Assembly: GCA_030592985.1 (NCBI GenBank)
Contig: JAUVIB010000135.1
Location: 1 to 7,780, forward strand
Origin: Calditrichaceae bacterium
GTDB taxonomy: Bacteria > Calditrichota > Calditrichia > Calditrichales > Calditrichaceae
DNA length: 7,780 nt
Direction: 5' to 3'
Below, in pieces: positions 4,955-7,780 of this stretch (position 1 is its first letter; each line of letters starts with the position of its first letter). Under the pieces are notes generated by a model. It was not told the DNA's origin. It was given only the letters and a program-made list of their open reading frames with translations, and ran no database searches. The position numbers were made by a program, and so were the translations under genes.

Positions 4955-6814
4955 ATGAAAATAGTTCCACTTATTTTAGGAATATTATTTGGCGGGGCTG
5001 TATTGTCCTATGTTTTAGGCAAGATACACGTCTACATTAAAATTATAGTATCTTTTATTGCTTTGCTGACTTCCGGTTTCCTTTTCCTTTCACAGTATGG
5101 TGTAACGGATACTTTCTCCATGAATATCGCAGGGTTTGATGTGATCTGGCGTATTAATCCGCTCTCCTGGCTATTTGGGATTATGATATTCGGGTTTGGA
5201 TTGATGGTTTTAATATATTCAACAGCCTATATGAAAGGAAAAGAAAGAATCGGTCTTTTCTGTTTCTCATTATGTATTACCATTGCATCTATGGTTGGTA
5301 TAGTTGTCAGTGCTGACCTTCTCTCATTCTTCTTCTTTTGGGAAATTATGACCTGGGCATCGTTCTTAATGGTTATTTATTATAGATACGAAGCGCAAAA
5401 AGCAGGCATAAAATATTTTGTAATGAGTGCAATTGGGGCCTATGCCATGTTGCTTGCACTCTTCATGATACAAGCAGAAATTGGATCATTGTCCTTTGCG
5501 GTAATCGCTGCAAATTGGAGCGGTTTTAGTATTGGTTTTCAGACAAGCTTAATATTACTCTTCTTATTAGCTTTTGGCTTAAAAGCGGCGATGGTACCTT
5601 TGCATACATGGGTTCCGGATGCATATAGTATTTCACCGGCGCCATTTTCTGCCCTGTTTTCAGGTGTGCTGTCAAAAATGGGCGTCTTCGGAATAATTAT
5701 TTTGTTTTACGTTATAAGCGGCGGTTCATTCGCCACCCAATTTGTTACCTACAAAGGGGTTGCACTTCCGGGTTATCTTTTAGCATGGGTCGGCGTGTTA
5801 ACGGCTTTAATCGCCACAATTATTGCTGTTGTACAGGATGATGCCAAGAAGCTTCTGGCCTATTCTTCCATTGGTCAGCTTGGCTATATTGTTATGGCCA
5901 TTGGAATCGGCGATTCTTTGGGAATGACAAGCGGATTATTTCTGGCAGTAAATCATACGATTTTTAAAGGTATGCTATTCCTTGCGATTGGAGCTGTTTT
6001 TTACAGAACCGGAACCAAGAAAATGAGTGAACTTGGCGGATTAATAACGAGAATGCCATACACATTTTTTGTTGTATTGCTTGGAATTATTACCTTAGCC
6101 GGTGTACCGCCTCTTTCAGGTTATGTTGGTAAATGGATGCTTTATGAAGCCTTAATTCAAAAGAAACTCGTGTTTTTGGCCGTTGCAACATTTGCCGCAA
6201 GCACTATTGCTTTTCTATATTGTTATCGTCTGATCTACACAATATTCCTGGGGCAAAGGCCGGAAAAATTTGATACGATTAAAGAAGTTCCCCTGGCAAT
6301 GCGTATCCCAATGGTGTTACTCTCCCTGTTAACAATGTATCTCGGATTTTATCCTTATCATTTATTAGACGTGATAGCATTTGCAGAAACGACTCTCTTT
6401 GGCATTGAACCGTTTATCCTTAAAGATACGGTTTTATTTAGTCAAATTGGCGGTGTTGATACCATTACCGTCATGTCAATTGTAGGCGTTGCTTTTGTCG
6501 TAATATTTATAATCTTTAATACGGTATATAAACGATCAAGATTGGTCGGATTAAAAGATATTCATACAAGCGGAGAGGTTCCCGGGCCTGAAATAAATCT
6601 CCATTTTGCTATTAATTTTTATCAACCATTTTCCCGTGGTGTACAAGGTGTCTTAAAAAGAAGCGCTGACAGGGCCTATCAATCAATAGCGGACGGACTT
6701 GAGAATCTATTTGATTTAATGCGTTATATTTACACCGGTAACGGACAAACGTATGCCATGTATGTCATTATATTCTTAGTCTTTTTATTCGTTTTTGGGA
6801 CAATCTTAATATAA
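4955..6814 (+). CDS. Antiporter-like proton-translocating subunit 2 with C-terminal extension (NuoL/MnhD type; MbxH'-like)
   Basis: A 619-residue second antiporter subunit, 130 residues longer than its neighbour. The antiporter core keeps the full set of key residues: TM5 E130 in FFFFWEIMTWASF, TM7 K210 and H217 in GLKAAMVPLHTWVPDAY, K241 in SKMGVFG, K298/K299 before LLAYSSIGQLGY, H334/K338 in VNHTIFKGMLF and K393 after GVPPLSGYVG. Beyond about 500 come a helix (504-523), a polar loop, a long amphipathic stretch (about 560-595) and a terminal helix (600-619). That arrangement resembles the lateral helix and last span of NuoL, though shorter. The ATG at 4955 has only a weak GGAT (4945-4948). 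Two pumps in tandem before a NuoH gene is the Mbx/Mbs pattern (H, H', M); Mbh has only one. HyfB- or NuoL-type origin is an alternative reading of the tail. Confidence 0.92.
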   Translation: MKIVPLILGILFGGAVLSYVLGKIHVYIKIIVSFIALLTSGFLFLSQYGVTDTFSMNIAGFDVIWRINPLSWLFGIMIFGFGLMVLIYSTAYMKGKERIGLFCFSLCITIASMVGIVVSADLLSFFFFWEIMTWASFLMVIYYRYEAQKAGIKYFVMSAIGAYAMLLALFMIQAEIGSLSFAVIAANWSGFSIGFQTSLILLFLLAFGLKAAMVPLHTWVPDAYSISPAPFSALFSGVLSKMGVFGIIILFYVISGGSFATQFVTYKGVALPGYLLAWVGVLTALIATIIAVVQDDAKKLLAYSSIGQLGYIVMAIGIGDSLGMTSGLFLAVNHTIFKGMLFLAIGAVFYRTGTKKMSELGGLITRMPYTFFVVLLGIITLAGVPPLSGYVGKWMLYEALIQKKLVFLAVATFAASTIAFLYCYRLIYTIFLGQRPEKFDTIKEVPLAMRIPMVLLSLLTMYLGFYPYHLLDVIAFAETTLFGIEPFILKDTVLFSQIGGVDTITVMSIVGVAFVVIFIIFNTVYKRSRLVGLKDIHTSGEVPGPEINLHFAINFYQPFSRGVQGVLKRSADRAYQSIADGLENLFDLMRYIYTGNGQTYAMYVIIFLVFLFVFGTILI

Positions 6815-6828
6815 CATAATACTAAGTA

Positions 6829-6840
6829 GGATAAGTGATG
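6829..6840 (+). promoter_or_regulatory. RBS region that decides the start of the NuoH-type gene
   Basis: AAGTAGG ends at 6830. It lies 7 nt before the ATG at 6838 but only 4 nt before the in-frame GTG at 6835. Normal spacing and codon preference both favour ATG 6838, which shortens the protein by one residue. Confidence 0.5.
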
Positions 6841-7740
6841 AATGAAATAAATTATTATTGGGTCGTAGCAATGCCGTTTATCGCAGCCCTTGTCGGTTTA
6901 ACCTATATGGGTATTGGCAGGGTATTTATTGCACGGGTTCAACATAGATACGGACCGCCGCTTTTTCAGAATATTGTTGATGTTATCAAGCTGTATTCAA
7001 AAACAACTGCTATCTCCCATGGCGTAATGTTCCATTTAGCGCCCATACTCTGGCTGACAGGAACCATAACAACACTCATGTTTATCCCCATATTAGTTGG
7101 TGATAATCCCATTTATCTTTTCAGTTTTCGGGGTGATCTAATATTTTTGATTTATATAATGGTATTTGGGCAATTATCTATGGCTCTTGGCGCCGGACAA
7201 TCCGGAAATCCCAATTCGGCTATTGGCGTAACCCGTGGGTTAACGCAGATGGTTGGTTATGAAGTTCCTTTTGTTCTTGCGTTGATTATTTTAATGGTAC
7301 AAAATAACAGCGCTTCCATCATTGATATTATTAATGCTCAGGATAGTGTGGCAAACTGGAATATTTTCAAATCTCCATTTGCTTTTATTGCTGCCATAAT
7401 CGCCTTTCTCGGTATGATGGGTAATAAACCATTTGATATATATATTGCTCCATCAGAAATTGCTTCCGGCCCGCCTTCTGAATTTGGCGGGAAATATCTG
7501 GCTGTAATGCAGACTAATGGCGGAATGTTCGCCTTTGCAAAGTTGGTTTTATACGCCGATCTTTTTCTTGGCGGTGCAACCAATTTCCCTGTATTATTAC
7601 TGAAAACATTTTTATTGTACTTAGTGCAGCTTTCGGTAGGTGTTGTCAATCCAAGATTCAGGACAGAACAGTCCATGTTGTTCTTTTGGAAAATTCCTAC
7701 GGCAATCGGTCTTGTCGGATTAGTTTTAGTTATGTTTTAA
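6838..7740 (+). CDS. NuoH/MbhM-type membrane anchor subunit (complex I subunit 1 family; MbxM-like)
   Basis: A 300-residue protein with about eight helices, related to NuoH, HycD/HyfC, EchB and MbhM. It links the peripheral redox arm to the ion pumps. Conserved cytoplasmic loops are plain: ARVQHRYGPPLFQN from residue 32, GVTRGLTQMVGYEVPF from 130 with E142, KPFDIYIAPSEIASGPPSEF at 197-216 (acids D200, E207, E215), and NPRFRTEQ at 271-278. In complex I these loops border the quinone pocket and start the proton path; in Mbh/Mbs-type enzymes the same loops couple to a ferredoxin-fed arm without quinone. It is somewhat shorter than E. coli NuoH (about 325). A GTG at 6835 would add one residue. 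The gene rules out a plain Mrp antiporter operon and predicts NuoB-, NuoC-, NuoD- and NuoI-like genes to the right. Confidence 0.94.
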   Translation: MNEINYYWVVAMPFIAALVGLTYMGIGRVFIARVQHRYGPPLFQNIVDVIKLYSKTTAISHGVMFHLAPILWLTGTITTLMFIPILVGDNPIYLFSFRGDLIFLIYIMVFGQLSMALGAGQSGNPNSAIGVTRGLTQMVGYEVPFVLALIILMVQNNSASIIDIINAQDSVANWNIFKSPFAFIAAIIAFLGMMGNKPFDIYIAPSEIASGPPSEFGGKYLAVMQTNGGMFAFAKLVLYADLFLGGATNFPVLLLKTFLLYLVQLSVGVVNPRFRTEQSMLFFWKIPTAIGLVGLVLVMF

Positions 7741-7772
7741 GTAAAAAGTAAAAATTTAGATAAATTAAATAT

Positions 7773-7780
7773 ATGGATAC
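7773..7780 (+). CDS. Probable start of the next operon gene (cut by window edge)
   Basis: An ATG at 7773 followed by GAT AC begins 32 nt after the NuoH-type stop, a spacing like the two preceding junctions. Only two full codons are visible, so nothing identifies the product. By Mbx/Mbs gene order a NuoB/MbxJ-like iron-sulfur subunit is expected. The upstream sequence (7741-7772) is A/T-rich, with no good Shine-Dalgarno and no terminator. Confidence 0.3.

Noticed and set aside
7338..7676. 112-codon minus-strand ORF
   Set aside because: It is antisense to the conserved C-terminal half of the NuoH-type gene and has no motif.
7742..7755. TAAAAAGTAAAAAT resembling the 724/757 repeats
   Set aside because: A-rich strings recur by chance in AT-rich gaps; one partial match is not enough to call a shared regulatory site.

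Overview
The window looks like chromosomal DNA from an anaerobic bacterium of moderate-to-low G+C, with genes at very roughly 40% G+C. No single gene fixes the taxon. An interspersed palindrome at 466-610 carries the core TCGAGCGAAGTCGAGAAA, which I associate from memory with Bacteroidetes/FCB-type genomes, so an FCB-group bacterium (Marinimicrobia-, Calditrichota- or Cloacimonadota-like) is a tentative guess only.

Layout. 1-432 is the 3' end of a Gfo/Idh/MocA-family oxidoreductase, unrelated to the rest. 433-1068 is a 636-base gap. It holds the 145-base palindromic repeat, then a very AT-rich tract (about 14% G+C by hand count over 661-900) with short direct repeats, an 11-bp dyad, a possible promoter and a possible 43-residue hydrophobic ORF. 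From 1069 to the right edge there is one tightly packed plus-strand operon of nine complete membrane-protein genes: MnhE, MnhF, MnhG, an MbhD-like (DUF4040) protein, a fused MbhE-MnhB protein, MnhC, a first MnhD/NuoN-type antiporter subunit, a second NuoL/MnhD-type antiporter subunit with a C-terminal extension, and a NuoH/MbhM-type subunit. Four successive junctions overlap (4, 1, 1 and 4 nt) and the later gaps are only 10 to 32 nt. A tenth gene probably starts at 7773, eight bases before the edge.

How they work together. The first seven genes make up a sodium/proton antiporter module of Mrp type, with the large MrpA replaced by separate pieces as in Mbh-family complexes. The NuoH-type subunit is the membrane anchor that joins such modules to a peripheral redox arm (NuoB/C/D/I-like), so this is not a stand-alone Mrp antiporter. 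Two antiporter-like subunits followed directly by the NuoH-type subunit match, as I recall it, the gene order of the archaeal Mbx/Mbs complex (A-B-C-D-F-G-H-H'-M). That complex couples ferredoxin oxidation to ion pumping and passes electrons to sulfane sulfur. The redox arm lies beyond the right edge, so hydrogenase, sulfane reductase or another activity cannot be decided here.

Most notable points: a bacterial Mbx/Mbs-like cluster with two pumps, loss of the usual TM7 lysine (Glu instead) in the first antiporter subunit only, a lateral-helix-like tail on the second, and the long palindrome plus AT-rich leader between the operon and its neighbour.
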